The notes: generated from the letters alone by a model not told the origin. Shown: positions 1 through 8,380, numbered from the stretch's first letter. The stretch: 64,000 nt of DNA from Granulimonas faecalis (GCF_022834715.1 NZ_BQKC01000001.1:284501-348500), one strand, 5' to 3'. Numbers and translations are program-made.

Positions 1-150
1 GTGACCCTGGAGAACCTTCCCGAGTGGCTGGCGTCCGGCGTGGACTGCTGCGGCTTTGGCGGCCTGCTCGCCACGGGGTCGGTCGAGGCGATCGCCGAGA
101 ACGCCCGGGCCGTGCGCGCGGCAGTGAGGGCGCACCGGGCCGCCCGCTAG
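1..150 (+). CDS. eda: KDPG/KHG aldolase-like protein, C-terminal end only
   Basis: Only the last 49 residues lie in the window; the first codon shown is internal. The fragment has a TLENLPEWLASG segment followed by GFGG and a short Ala/Arg-rich helix. This resembles the end of class I 2-dehydro-3-deoxyphosphogluconate aldolases, where the final strand and phosphate-binding glycines precede the C-terminal helix. Such enzymes split KDPG into pyruvate and glyceraldehyde-3-phosphate in the cytoplasm. The catalytic lysine lies upstream and cannot be checked. It ends 22 bases before an interspersed repeat. The call depends on a short stretch. Confidence 0.6.
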   Translation: MTLENLPEWLASGVDCCGFGGLLATGSVEAIAENARAVRAAVRAHRAAR

Positions 151-171
151 CCCACCTGCCCCACTGTCCCA

Positions 172-214
172 CCACCCGGACACTTTTGTCCCAATGGTCG
201 GGCACTTTTGTCCC
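172..214 (-). repeat. GGGACAAAAG-type interspersed repeat, two units
   Basis: On the minus strand there are two near-palindromic 15-mers, at 178-192 and 200-214, starting 22 bases apart and followed by a GGGTGGTGGGACAG-like tail. The same arrangement recurs in the opposite orientation at 11528-11576, with partial copies at 8312 and 57001. The element lies between the aldolase stop and a GTGACAG-type element at 236. No coding potential is seen. Confidence 0.75.
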
Positions 215-235
215 AGATACCGCCCGCCGCACCGC

Positions 236-278
236 GTGACAGGGGTGCCTGGACCATCTGTCACTTTGTCTATTTAGA
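236..278 (+). repeat. GTGACAG-type interspersed repeat
   Basis: A GTGACAG...CTGTCAC inverted repeat (7-base arms, 15-base loop containing GGTGCCTGG) is followed by a TTTGTCTATTTAG tail. It matches the copies at 11475 and 21743 with a few substitutions. It could form a hairpin upstream of the transaldolase-like gene, but copies elsewhere sit downstream of genes, so a dedicated operator role is unlikely. Confidence 0.75.
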
Positions 279-340
279 AGATGATGTCAAGATGCTCGGG
301 GTGTCCGGCCGACGTGACACCCCAGAGAGGGGATGACCCT

Positions 341-1024
341 ATGAAGTTCTTCATCGACACCGCCGACCTCGGGCAGATCGAGACCGCTTACAGCTGGGGC
401 TGCCTGGCCGGCGTCACCACCAACCCCACCCTCTACGCCCGGACCGGCGGCAGCCTGGCCGATTTCGAGGCCCACATGCTGCGCATCGCCGAGCTCTGCG
501 ACGGCCTGCCCGTCTCGGCCGAATCCACCGCCGCCACCGCCGACGCCATGGTGGAGGAGGGTCTTCGCCTCGCCTCCCTGGCACCCAACATCGTGGTGAA
601 ACTGCCGGTGTGCGCCGAGGGCCTCTCGGCCTGCCGCCGCCTGGCAGACCAAGGCGTGCGGGTCAACATGACCCTGATTTTCTCGGTGCCCCAGGCCCTC
701 ATGGCCGCCAACGCCGGTGCCCGGTATGTGAGCCCGTTCGTGGGCAGGTTCGACGACATCGCCGAGAGCGGCGTGGACCGCCTGGCCGACGTCGTGGCCG
801 CCGTCTCCAACTACGACTGGTCCGGCAAGAACGTCGACGGAGTCTGCGAGGTCATCTCCGCCTCCCTGCGCACGCCCGAGCACGTGGCCCAGGCCGGCCT
901 GATGGGCGCGGACATCGCCACCGTGCCCTTTGCCACGCTCGAGAGGTGCCTGCACCACCCGCTGACCGACGCCGGCCTGGCCGCCTTCGAGGCCGACTGG
1001 GCCAAGGTGTCCGCCGCGGAGTAG
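341..1024 (+). CDS. Transaldolase / fructose-6-phosphate aldolase-like protein
   Basis: A 227-residue TIM-barrel enzyme of the small transaldolase (TalC/FSA/MipB) subfamily. It keeps the N-terminal FFIDTAD motif, GVTTNPTL at residues 24-31, and VVKLPV with the presumed Schiff-base Lys87. It then has NMTLIFS and YVSPFVGR, all family hallmarks. Small members either transfer dihydroxyacetone units in the pentose phosphate pathway or cleave fructose-6-phosphate; sequence alone does not decide which. The ATG at 341 is preceded by an AGAGAGGGG stretch and gives the normal family length, whereas an in-frame ATG at 281 would add 20 residues unlike the family. The split transketolase downstream favours a pentose phosphate role. 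Confidence 0.85.
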   Translation: MKFFIDTADLGQIETAYSWGCLAGVTTNPTLYARTGGSLADFEAHMLRIAELCDGLPVSAESTAATADAMVEEGLRLASLAPNIVVKLPVCAEGLSACRRLADQGVRVNMTLIFSVPQALMAANAGARYVSPFVGRFDDIAESGVDRLADVVAAVSNYDWSGKNVDGVCEVISASLRTPEHVAQAGLMGADIATVPFATLERCLHHPLTDAGLAAFEADWAKVSAAE

Positions 1025-1075
1025 AGCGACGCTCTCCCTGCCGCTGTCGGCCGCCCCCAATCGGCACGCCCATCG

Positions 1076-1210
1076 GTACCTGAATGCGATTGAGGGCGAC
1101 CACCGGTGCCGAACCGTGCGGGAAGTCGCCCTCAAGCGCGTTCAGGGAGGCGGAATCCGCTCTCAGGCGTGTTCAGGTTTGGAGAGGGGCGCCCCCAGGC
1201 GCGTTCAGGT
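1076..1210 (+). repeat. CACCTGAACGCG-type repeat cluster A (four units)
   Basis: One forward unit (ACCTGAATGCG then TTGAGGGCGAC, 1078-1100) faces three inverted units (about 1125-1146, 1154-1178 and 1191-1210), each ending in GCGTTCAGG. The same motif forms clusters at 3192-3330 and 10697-10834. Together with its flanks it fills most of the 299-base gap before the transketolase genes. There is no ORF of its own. Confidence 0.75.
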
Positions 1211-1323
1211 GCTGAGAGGGACGCGCCCGCAGAGGCGCCCCGCCCGCCGCCGTCTTCCCGTCGCGCCCCCGCTCGACGGGTATGCTTGAACCGTCCGTTC
1301 ACCTCGCAGAAGGAGGACCATCC

Positions 1324-2181
1324 TTGGACACGCGAGACCTCAGGCTCGCAGCCAACGCCATGCGCCACGACGTGATCCGCATGCTGGCGCAGAGCAAGTC
1401 GGGCCACCCCGGCGGGTCGCTGTCGGCGGCCGACATTGTGGCCGCCCTGTTCTTCTCGGGCGTCATGGACTATGACGCCGGGAACCCCGACGACCATACC
1501 GGCGACCGCTTCTTCCTCTCCAAAGGTCATGCCGCCCCCATCCTCTATGCCGCCTACCACCGGCTCGGCTGGCTCTCCGACGACGACCTCATGACCCTGC
1601 GCCAGCTCGGCTCCAAGCTCCAGGGCCACCCCGACTCCCACGCCTGCCCCGGCGTGGAGGTCTGTTCCGGCTCCCTCGGCCAGGGCCTCTCGGTCTCCGC
1701 CGGTTGCGCCCTCGGCCTCAAGATCGACGCCGCGGCCGTCGGCGCCACCCCGCGCCAGGTCTTCTGCCTGCTCGGCGACGGCGAGCTGCAGGAGGGGTCC
1801 AACTGGGAGGCGCTCATGTTCGCCGCCCACCGCGGCCTCGACAACCTCTGCGCCATCGTCGACCTCAACAACCTGCAGATCGACGGGCATGTGACCGACG
1901 TCTGCTCCCTCGGTGACATCGACGCCAAGCTCGCGGCCTTCGGCTGGGGCGTCACCCGCGTGGACGGCCACGACGTGGCCGCCGTCGTGACCGCCCTTAC
2001 CGCCGTCAAGGCCGCCGCCGGCGCGCCCCAGGCCGTGGTCTGCGAGACCGTCAAGGGCAAGGGCGTCTCCTTCATGGAGGACCAGGCCTCCTGGCACGGC
2101 AACGCGCCGAGCCCCGAGCAGGCCGCAACCGCCCTCGCCGAGCTCGACGCCGAGCGCGACGCCATCGAGAAGGAGGCTTAA
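1324..2181 (+). CDS. Transketolase, N-terminal (pyrophosphate-domain) subunit
   Basis: A 285-residue protein equal to the first domain of transketolase. It has SGHPGGSLS, FLSKGHAAP, SGSLGQGL and the thiamine diphosphate motif GDGELQEGSNWEA...NN (about residues 152-182). It must pair with the product of the next gene to give an enzyme moving two-carbon units between ketose and aldose phosphates. The TTG at 1324 is chosen because AGGAGGA lies 6 bases upstream and the protein then begins LDTRDLRLAANAMRHD as in the family; an upstream ATG at 1282 has no such site. Only 3 bases separate it from the partner gene, so the two are probably co-translated. Confidence 0.92.
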   Translation: MDTRDLRLAANAMRHDVIRMLAQSKSGHPGGSLSAADIVAALFFSGVMDYDAGNPDDHTGDRFFLSKGHAAPILYAAYHRLGWLSDDDLMTLRQLGSKLQGHPDSHACPGVEVCSGSLGQGLSVSAGCALGLKIDAAAVGATPRQVFCLLGDGELQEGSNWEALMFAAHRGLDNLCAIVDLNNLQIDGHVTDVCSLGDIDAKLAAFGWGVTRVDGHDVAAVVTALTAVKAAAGAPQAVVCETVKGKGVSFMEDQASWHGNAPSPEQAATALAELDAERDAIEKEA

Positions 2182-2184
2182 GGC

Positions 2185-3123
2185 ATGGCTGAGACCAAAC
2201 CCCGCGCCACCCGCGAGGCCTACGGCGCCACGCTCGTGTCGCTCGTCGAGGAAGGTCTGAACGTCTGCGCCGTGGACGCGGACCTCGCCGGCTCCACCAA
2301 GCTGGGGGTCCTCGGCGCCGCCTACCCCGACCGCTTCGTGGACGTGGGCATCGCCGAGCAGGACATGGTGGGCGTGGCCTCGGGCCTGTCGCTCACCGGC
2401 CGCACCGTGTTCTGTGGCTCGTTCGCCGTGTTCGCCACCGGCCGCGCCTACGACCAGATCCGCAACACCGTGTGCGACTCCGGCCTCGACGTGAAGGTGT
2501 GCCCCACCCACGCCGGCATCACGGTGGGCGAGGACGGCGCCACGCACCAGTCGCTCGAGGACATCGGCATGATGCGCGCCCTGCCCCAGATGCGCGTGCT
2601 CGTGCCAGCTGACTACGACAGCGCCGCCGCATGCCTGCGCCTGGCCGCCGCCACGCCCGGCCCCCTCTATGTGCGGATGGGCCGTCATCCCGTCCCCGCC
2701 CTGTACGACGAGGGCTTCGCCGCTGAGCTCGGCGGCTCCCGCGTGCTGCGCGAGGGCCGCGACGTGGCCATCGTGGCCTGCGGCGTCGAGGTCTCCCAGG
2801 CCCTCGCCGCGGCCGACATCCTCGCGTCCGACGGCATCGAGGTCCACGTGGTTGACGCCTACTCCGTGAGCCCGCTAGACGAGGAGGCCGTCCTCGCCGC
2901 CGCCGAACGCTGCGGCCGCGTGGTCACGGTCGAGGAGCACAGCACCGCCACGGGCCTCGGCGCCGCGGTGGCCGAGCTCCTCGGCGAGAGGCGCCCCTGC
3001 CCCGTGCACCGTCTGGGCATGACAACGTTCGGCACCTCCGCTCCGGCGGCCGACCTGCTCGCGCACTTTGGCTTGGACGCCCAGGGCATCGCCCGCCAGG
3101 TCCGGGGGTTCTGTCAAGGCTGA
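2185..3123 (+). CDS. Transketolase, C-terminal (pyrimidine-binding) subunit
   Basis: A 312-residue protein with the second and third transketolase domains. Near residues 50-75 it has FVDVGIAEQDMVGVASGLS with the conserved glutamate that activates thiamine diphosphate. Further on are THAGITVGEDGATHQSLEDIG and a C-terminal domain with VVTVEEHS. Its start lies 3 bases after the N-subunit stop with GGAGG overlapping that gene's end. The pair replaces a single-chain transketolase, a split common in archaea and many anaerobes. The gene is followed by a repeat-rich gap before the leucine operon. Confidence 0.92.
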   Translation: MAETKPRATREAYGATLVSLVEEGLNVCAVDADLAGSTKLGVLGAAYPDRFVDVGIAEQDMVGVASGLSLTGRTVFCGSFAVFATGRAYDQIRNTVCDSGLDVKVCPTHAGITVGEDGATHQSLEDIGMMRALPQMRVLVPADYDSAAACLRLAAATPGPLYVRMGRHPVPALYDEGFAAELGGSRVLREGRDVAIVACGVEVSQALAAADILASDGIEVHVVDAYSVSPLDEEAVLAAAERCGRVVTVEEHSTATGLGAAVAELLGERRPCPVHRLGMTTFGTSAPAADLLAHFGLDAQGIARQVRGFCQG

Positions 3124-3141
3124 TGCCGGCCCGGCTTCTTG

Positions 3142-3330
3142 GCGGCACCCCCCCCTGGCACCCCCCTGGCGGCACCCCCTGGCACCCCCTTGGCACCTGA
3201 ATGCGGTTGAGGGCGCCCCACGGCACGGATTCTGTGCCCGGGGCGCCCTTCTTCGTGTCCATGCGACAGGAATCCGCCCCTAGTCGCGTTCAGGTGCGGG
3301 ATGGGTCGCCCTCAACCGCGTTCAGGTGCG
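3142..3330 (+). repeat. GGCACCCCC mini-tandem plus CACCTGAACGCG repeat cluster B
   Basis: Bases 3142-3194 hold about five imperfect GGCACCCCC(C)T units. They run directly into a forward CACCTGAATGCGGTTGAGGG unit (3194-3213) and two inverted units ending GCGTTCAGGTGC (3271-3297 and 3303-3328). The inverted units come with two different inner ends, CCGCCCCTAG and TCGCCCTCAA, and both types also occur in cluster C. Confidence 0.75.
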
Positions 3331-3378
3331 GAGAAGCTCCGCCCGGTCCCGTTTCTGTTTCCATCTGAAAACGCCCTG

Positions 3379-3407
3379 TTGTCCCCTCCACAGAACCATG
3401 ACATACT
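3379..3407 (+). promoter_or_regulatory. Candidate promoter of the leucine operon
   Basis: A TTGTCC box (3379-3384) and a CATACT box (3402-3407) are separated by 17 bases. This sits about 40 bases upstream of a leader ORF and 190 bases upstream of leuA. Both hexamers are imperfect matches to the housekeeping consensus; spacing and position are the main support. Confidence 0.45.
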
Positions 3408-3447
3408 CCCTCCACAAGCATCAGTCCGCGACCGAGGAGGCGGCCCC

Positions 3448-3495
3448 ATGAACCACGCACCGTCCCCGCGGTCCCTTCTCGCCCTTGCGACCTAG
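3448..3495 (+). CDS. Candidate leucine-operon leader peptide (15 aa)
   Basis: A short ORF starts with ATG 10 bases after a strong GAGGAGG site and encodes [15 protein letters not shown]. Three of its last six residues are Leu, encoded CTT, CTC and CTT; CTT is uncommon in the surrounding genes, which use CTC and CTG. It stops about 28 bases before a terminator-like hairpin and lies between a candidate promoter and leuA. This is the layout of ribosome-mediated attenuation: stalling at Leu codons under leucine shortage would favour readthrough. The peptide would have no function of its own. The Leu content is modest, so this remains a candidate. Confidence 0.5.
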   Translation: MNHAPSPRSLLALAT

Positions 3496-3523
3496 CAAGA
3501 CGCGAGCACCCAGCACCATCGAG

Positions 3524-3560
3524 AGCACGCGTCGCCCTTGGGCCCCACGCGTGCTTTCTC
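3524..3560 (+). terminator. Attenuator-like terminator before leuA
   Basis: AGCACGCGT (3524-3532) pairs with ACGCGTGCT (3547-3555), followed by TTCTCTT. An upstream segment CAAGA..GAGCAC (about 3497-3509) can pair with GTGCTT..TCTTG (3552-3563) instead, which would break the terminator. The two mutually exclusive pairings and the leader ORF in front suggest attenuation. Confidence 0.5.
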
Positions 3561-3596
3561 TTGACGCCGCGGGCCCCGGACCCCCAAGGAGGGACC

Positions 3597-5126
3597 ATGA
3601 CCCGCAAGATCGCCATCTTCGACACCACCCTGCGCGACGGCGAGCAGTCGCCCGGCGCCTCCATGAACACCGAGGAGAAGCTCGTGGTGGCCCGCGAGCT
3701 CATCCGCATGAAGGTCGACGTCATCGAGGCCGGCTTCCCCATCTCGAGCCCGGGCGACTTCAAGAGCGTGGCCGAGATCGGCCGCCTGGCCGGCGACGAC
3801 TGCGTGGTGTGCGGCCTCACCCGCGCCGTTGACCGCGACATCGAGGTGGCCGCCGAGGCTCTGGCTACGGCCAAGCGCCCCCGCATCCACACGGGCCTGG
3901 GCGTCTCGCCGTCCCACCTGCGCGACAAGCTGCGCCTCACCGAGGACCAGGCCGTGGAGCGGGCCGTCCATGCCGTGCGCTACGCCAAGAGCTTCGTGGA
4001 CGATGTGGAGTTCTACGCCGAGGATGCCGGCCGCGCTGACATCCCGTTCCTCGTCCGCATCATCCAGGCAGCCGTGGACGCCGGCGCCACCGTGGTGAAC
4101 ATTCCCGACACCACCGGCTACAACCTGCCGTGGGACTTCGGCGCCCGCATCCGCTCCCTCGTGGAGAACGTCCGCGGCATCGAGGACGTCACCGTCTCCG
4201 TGCACACCCACAACGACCTCGGTATGGCCACGGCGCTGGCCATGGAGGCCGTGCGCAACGGCGCCTCTCAGATCGAGTGCACCATAAACGGCCTGGGCGA
4301 GCGGGCCGGCAACACCGCCATGGAGGAGGTGGTCATGGCCATCCGCATGCACGGCGAGGAGCTCGACGCGCACACGGGCGTCGACACACGCGAGCTCACC
4401 CGCGCCAGCCGCCTGGTCTCTTCCATCACCGGCATCAACGTGCAGCCAAACAAGGCCATCGTGGGCGCCAACGCCTTCGCCCACAGCTCGGGCATCCATC
4501 AGGACGGCGTCCTCAAGGCCCGCGACACCTACGAGATCATCGACCCGGCCGACGTGGGCGCCGGCGGCTCCCAGATCATCCTCTCGGCCCGCAGCGGCCA
4601 CGCCGCCCTGCGCCACCGCTACGAGGAGCTGGGCTACGCCTTCACCGACGCCGAGTTCGAGCCCGTTTACGAGGCCTTCCTCGAGGTGGCCGACAAGAAG
4701 AAGGAGGTCTACGACGGCGATCTCGAGTCCATCGTGAACGAGCGCAACCGCGCCGACGAGGCCATCTGGACCCTGGACGCCGTGCAGATCTCCTGCGGCT
4801 TCCCGCTTACCCCCACGGCCACCCTCACCCTCATCGGCGAGGACGGCAACCGCATCACCGAGGTGGCCTACGGAACCGGCCCCGTGGACGCCGTCTACAA
4901 GGCCGTGGACAAGGTCGTGGGCGTGGGCTGCGACCTCTCGGAGTTCTCGGTCAAGGCCGTCACCCGCGGCATCGACGCCCTCGGCGAGGTCACCGTGCGC
5001 GTCACCGGGGGCGACGGCGAGGTCTACATCGGCCGCGGCTCCGACGGCGACATCATCGTCTCGAGCTGCCGCGCCTACCTCAACGCCCTCAACCGCCTCA
5101 TCGCCGACAAGCGCGAGCGTGCCTAG
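3597..5126 (+). CDS. leuA: 2-isopropylmalate synthase
   Basis: A 509-residue enzyme condensing 2-oxoisovalerate with acetyl-CoA, the committed step of leucine synthesis. The N-terminal HMGL-type barrel has [16 protein letters not shown] (residues 8-23), the metal-binding HTHNDLGMA and a GLGERAGN segment. A C-terminal LeuA regulatory domain (about 370-505) has DAVQISCGF and the repeated [10 protein letters not shown] loops through which leucine feedback normally acts. The ATG at 3597 follows CAAGGAGGGACC; an earlier in-frame ATG at 3561 would add 12 non-family residues. It heads a tight leuA-leuC-leuD-leuB operon and is probably controlled by the attenuator just upstream. Confidence 0.95.
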   Translation: MTRKIAIFDTTLRDGEQSPGASMNTEEKLVVARELIRMKVDVIEAGFPISSPGDFKSVAEIGRLAGDDCVVCGLTRAVDRDIEVAAEALATAKRPRIHTGLGVSPSHLRDKLRLTEDQAVERAVHAVRYAKSFVDDVEFYAEDAGRADIPFLVRIIQAAVDAGATVVNIPDTTGYNLPWDFGARIRSLVENVRGIEDVTVSVHTHNDLGMATALAMEAVRNGASQIECTINGLGERAGNTAMEEVVMAIRMHGEELDAHTGVDTRELTRASRLVSSITGINVQPNKAIVGANAFAHSSGIHQDGVLKARDTYEIIDPADVGAGGSQIILSARSGHAALRHRYEELGYAFTDAEFEPVYEAFLEVADKKKEVYDGDLESIVNERNRADEAIWTLDAVQISCGFPLTPTATLTLIGEDGNRITEVAYGTGPVDAVYKAVDKVVGVGCDLSEFSVKAVTRGIDALGEVTVRVTGGDGEVYIGRGSDGDIIVSSCRAYLNALNRLIADKRERA

Positions 5127-5151
5127 GCACGGCGCGAGTTAGGAGACAACC

Positions 5152-6429
5152 ATGCCCAGGCCCATGACCATGGCTGAGAAGATCCTCGCGGCCCACGCGG
5201 GGCTGTCCGAGGCGCATCCCGGGCAGCTCGTGGAGTGCGACCTCGACCTCGTGCTGGCCAACGACATCACGGCCCCCATCGCCATCGACGTGGTGGAGGA
5301 CCTCGGCCACGGCGTGTGGGACGCCGACCGCGTGTGCCTCGTGCCCGACCACTACGCCCCCAACAAGGACATCAAGAGCGCCGGGCAGACCAAGAGGATG
5401 CGCGACTTCGCCCACGCTCAGGGCATCTCCCACTACTGGGAGCAGGGCCGCGCCGGCGTGGAGCACGCGCTGCTCCCTGAGCAGGGCGTCGTGGGCCCCG
5501 GCGACCTCGTGATCGGCGCCGACTCCCACACCTGCACCTACGGCGGCATCGGCGCCTTCTCCACCGGCGTGGGCTCCACCGATGCCGGTGTGGGCATGGC
5601 GAGCGGCCGCGCCTGGTTCCGCGTGCCCGAGACCCTGCGCGTGGAGCTCGTGGGCGAGCTGCCCGCCTATGTCACAGCCAAGGACGTCATCCTGCACCTC
5701 ATCGGGCTCATCGGCGTCGACGGCGCCCTCTACCAGGCCCTCGAGTTCGGCGGCCCCGGTGTGGCCGACCTCTCCGTGGAGGGGCGACTCACCATCGCCA
5801 ACATGGCCATCGAGGCCGGCGCCAAGGCGGGGCTCTTCGAGGTGGACGACGTCTGCCGCACATGGCTCGAGGGCCGCTGCGAGCGCCCGTGGACCGAGTA
5901 CCACCCCGACGCTGACGCCGCCTATGCCCGCACCGTCACCATCGACCTGGCTGAGGTGGAGCCCTGCGTGGCCTGGCCGCACCTGCCCAGCAACGTGCAC
6001 ACCGTGGCCGAGAGCCGCCACATCGCCGTGGACCAGGCCGTGATCGGCAGCTGCACCAACGGCCGCATCGAGGACATGCGCGAGGCCGCCGACGTCCTCG
6101 AGGGCCGCTGCGTGGCCCCGGGCGTCCGCTGCATCGTGTTGCCGTCCACCCAGGACGTCTGGCGCCAGTGCGTGGCAGAAGGCCTCATGGACGTCTTCGT
6201 GGACGCCGGCTGCGTCGTCTCCACGCCCACCTGCGGTCCGTGCCTGGGCGGCTACATGGGCATCCTCGCCGACGGCGAGCGCTGCATCTCCACCACCAAC
6301 CGCAACTTCGTGGGTCGCATGGGCGCCAAGACCAGCGAGGTCTACCTGGCCGCCCCGGCCGTCGCCGCGGCGAGCGCCGTGGCCGGCCGCATCTGCCTGC
6401 CCAGCGATCTCGACCCCCGAGAGGAGTAG
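5152..6429 (+). CDS. leuC: 3-isopropylmalate dehydratase large subunit
   Basis: A 425-residue aconitase-family subunit that isomerises 2- to 3-isopropylmalate with LeuD. Cluster-binding cysteines are visible in SCTNGR (about residue 300) and CGPCLGG (about 362-368); GADSHTCTYGGIGAFSTG is the active-site segment. The length fits the shorter archaeal-type LeuC rather than the 466-residue enterobacterial form. The gene starts 25 bases after leuA behind a TTAGGAGAC site and ends 2 bases before leuD, so the two subunits are made together. It needs a 4Fe-4S cluster, in keeping with an anaerobic host. Confidence 0.95.
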   Translation: MPRPMTMAEKILAAHAGLSEAHPGQLVECDLDLVLANDITAPIAIDVVEDLGHGVWDADRVCLVPDHYAPNKDIKSAGQTKRMRDFAHAQGISHYWEQGRAGVEHALLPEQGVVGPGDLVIGADSHTCTYGGIGAFSTGVGSTDAGVGMASGRAWFRVPETLRVELVGELPAYVTAKDVILHLIGLIGVDGALYQALEFGGPGVADLSVEGRLTIANMAIEAGAKAGLFEVDDVCRTWLEGRCERPWTEYHPDADAAYARTVTIDLAEVEPCVAWPHLPSNVHTVAESRHIAVDQAVIGSCTNGRIEDMREAADVLEGRCVAPGVRCIVLPSTQDVWRQCVAEGLMDVFVDAGCVVSTPTCGPCLGGYMGILADGERCISTTNRNFVGRMGAKTSEVYLAAPAVAAASAVAGRICLPSDLDPREE

Positions 6430-6431
6430 CC

Positions 6432-6938
6432 ATGGAGTTCGAGGGCACCGCCTTCCGCTACGGCCGCGACATCGACACCGACGTCATCATCCCGGCCCGT
6501 TACCTCAACACGTCCGATCCAGCCGAGCTGGCCCGCCATGCCATGGAGGACCTCGACGAGACCTTCGTCGACCGCGTGCGCCCCGGCGACATCGTGGTGG
6601 CCGAGGAGAACTTCGGCTGCGGGTCGTCGCGCGAGCACGCCCCCGTGGCCCTCAAGGCCGCCGGCGTGGCCTGCGTCGTGGCCAAGAGCTTCGCCCGCAT
6701 CTTCTACCGCAACGCCATCAACATGGGACTGCCCATCCTCGAGTGCCCCGCGGCCGTGGACGCCGTGGAGGACGGCCATACCGTTGCCGTGGACACCGAG
6801 GCCGGCACCGTGCGCGACGTCACCACGGGCCAGGAGTTCACCGCCGAACCGTTCCCGCCGTTCCTTGTCGAGATCATGGACGCCGGCGGCCTCGTGGAGC
6901 GCACCCGCCGGGTGCTCGACGCCAGGGAGGGGGAGTGA
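6432..6938 (+). CDS. leuD: 3-isopropylmalate dehydratase small subunit
   Basis: The 168-residue swivel subunit of isopropylmalate isomerase. It has DTDVIIPARYLNTSDP near residue 18, then VAEENFGCGSSREHAPVALKA, containing the substrate-binding GSSREH signature. The short length pairs with the short LeuC type upstream. The ATG at 6432 follows GAGAGGAGTAG, which overlaps the leuC stop, implying translational coupling. Its stop lies 2 bases before the preferred leuB start. Confidence 0.95.
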   Translation: MEFEGTAFRYGRDIDTDVIIPARYLNTSDPAELARHAMEDLDETFVDRVRPGDIVVAEENFGCGSSREHAPVALKAAGVACVVAKSFARIFYRNAINMGLPILECPAAVDAVEDGHTVAVDTEAGTVRDVTTGQEFTAEPFPPFLVEIMDAGGLVERTRRVLDAREGE

Positions 6939-6940
6939 CC

Positions 6941-8050
6941 GTGACCGCCTACACCGTCTGCTGCCTGCCCGGTGACGGCATCGGCCCAGAGATCATGGCG
7001 GCGTCGCGCGCGGTGCTCGACGCCGTGGCCGAGAGGTTCGGCTTCACCGTGGACTGCGAGGGCCACCTCATCGGCGGCGCCGCCATCGACGCCTGCGGCT
7101 GCGCCCTGCCCGACGCCACCCTGGAGGCCGCCCGTGCGGCCGACTCCGTGCTTCTCGCCAGCGTGGGCGGCCCCAGGTGGGACACCACCGACCCCGCCGC
7201 CCCCCGCCCGGAGCAGGGGCTCCTCGCCATCCGCAAGGCTCTTGGCCTCTACTGCAACCTGCGCCCGGTGCACGTGTTCGACGCCCTGGTGGACGCCTCG
7301 AGCCTCAAGCCCGAGCTTGTGCGCGGCGTGGACATGCTCATCGTCCGCGAGCTCACCGGCGGCCTGTACTTTGGGGCCCGCGAGCGCATCGACGACGCTC
7401 CCGGCGCCGGCGCGAACGGCGAGCCCGGCGTGTGGTGCTCCGACGCCCTGGAGTACGGCGAGGGAGAGATCGAGCGCGTGGTGCGCTACGCCTTCGAGGC
7501 CGCGGCCGGGCGCCCGCGGGCCACGGTCTGCTCGGTGGACAAGGCCAACGTGCTGGGCACGAGCAAGCTCTGGCGCGACGTGGCCCACCGCGTGGCGGCT
7601 GAGTACCCGCAGGTGGCCTTCTCCGACATGCTCGTGGACAACTGCGCCATGCAGCTGGTGGCCCGGCCGGCGCAGTTCGACGTCGTGGTGACCGAGAACA
7701 CCTTCGGCGACATCCTGTCCGACGAGGCCTCCATGGTGGCAGGGTCGCTGGGGATGCTCGCCAGCGCGAGCCTGGGCGACGGCACGCCGCTCTTTGAGCC
7801 GAGCCACGGGTCGGCGCCCGACATCGCCGGAAAGGACGTGGCCAACCCCCTGGCCCAGATCCTCTCCGTGGCCCTCATGCTACGTCACGGCTTGGGCCAG
7901 CCCGCGGCCGCCGACGCCGTGGAGGCAGCCGTGGAGCGCGCCCTCGACGACGGCTGGCGCACGGCTGACATCGCCGACGACGCCACCCCGGCCGACCGCG
8001 TGCTGGGATGCGCGGCCATGGGCGAGAGGGTGGCGGCCTACCTGGCCTAG
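6941..8050 (+). CDS. leuB: 3-isopropylmalate dehydrogenase
   Basis: A 369-residue NAD-dependent oxidative decarboxylase making 2-oxoisocaproate, the last dedicated leucine step before transamination. It shows CLPGDGIGPEIM at the N-terminus, VRELTGGLYFG in the middle, and DILSDEASMVAGSLGMLASASLG with FEPSHGSAPDIAGKD near the C-terminus. The GTG at 6941 is chosen because AGGGAGG lies about 10 bases upstream; a GTG at 6935 overlapping the leuD stop is the alternative and adds two residues. It is the last gene of the operon, followed by a tandem-palindrome region and the convergent ilvA. Confidence 0.94.
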   Translation: MTAYTVCCLPGDGIGPEIMAASRAVLDAVAERFGFTVDCEGHLIGGAAIDACGCALPDATLEAARAADSVLLASVGGPRWDTTDPAAPRPEQGLLAIRKALGLYCNLRPVHVFDALVDASSLKPELVRGVDMLIVRELTGGLYFGARERIDDAPGAGANGEPGVWCSDALEYGEGEIERVVRYAFEAAAGRPRATVCSVDKANVLGTSKLWRDVAHRVAAEYPQVAFSDMLVDNCAMQLVARPAQFDVVVTENTFGDILSDEASMVAGSLGMLASASLGDGTPLFEPSHGSAPDIAGKDVANPLAQILSVALMLRHGLGQPAAADAVEAAVERALDDGWRTADIADDATPADRVLGCAAMGERVAAYLA

Positions 8051-8129
8051 GGGCGCCTGCTCCTGTCGCGGCGGTACCCGCGTGCGGCGCCCGAAGCGTC
8101 CGACTGGCGGGACGGCCGTGGCCCTCGGT

Positions 8130-8263
8130 GCCCGCAGAACGTTCTATGGGTGGATAAGCGCCCGTGGAAGCTTCTGCGGGTACCGCCCGGGCGTCCCGTC
8201 ACCCGCAGAAGCTTCCACGGGTGGTTTTTGCCGCTCCCGGCACCCGTAGAACGTTCCGCGGGT
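8130..8263 (+). repeat. Four tandem 22-base palindromes, nested as inverted pairs
   Basis: Four units of the form RCCCGYRGAASSTTCYRYGGGT lie at 8130-8151, 8160-8181, 8201-8222 and 8242-8263. Each is nearly self-complementary around AACGTT (units 1 and 4) or AAGCTT (units 2 and 3). Unit 2 is almost exactly the reverse complement of unit 3, and unit 1 of unit 4, so the whole tract could also fold as one long hairpin. Units 2, 3 and 4 start exactly 41 bases apart. The tract lies in the 366-base gap between convergent leuB and ilvA, where a promoter operator would be out of place. Confidence 0.85.
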
Positions 8264-8311
8264 ACTCTCACCACGGGTGTGGCAGAGGAAGAGTCCGACC
8301 AAAGTGACGGT

Positions 8312-8341
8312 GGGACAAAAGTGTCCGAGTGTTGGGACAGA
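8312..8341 (+). repeat. GGGACAAAAG-type repeat, single unit
   Basis: One copy of the GGGACAAAAGTGTCC 15-mer (8312-8326) is followed by GAGTGTTGGGACAG, a shortened version of the two-unit element at 11528. The rest of the gap to ilvA holds only a possible terminator. Confidence 0.65.
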
Positions 8342-8380
8342 CGAGCGCTGCTCGCCGGGCCCCAACCCCTCCCGTGATGC

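Noticed and set aside
1132-2847. Long open frames on the strand opposite real genes (for example minus 1132-2847 and 34618-40131)
   Set aside because: They are mirror frames produced by the strong G/C bias at codon position 3. They consist of His/Gly/Val/Ala-rich sequence, have no family resemblance and lie wholly opposite genes with clear motifs.
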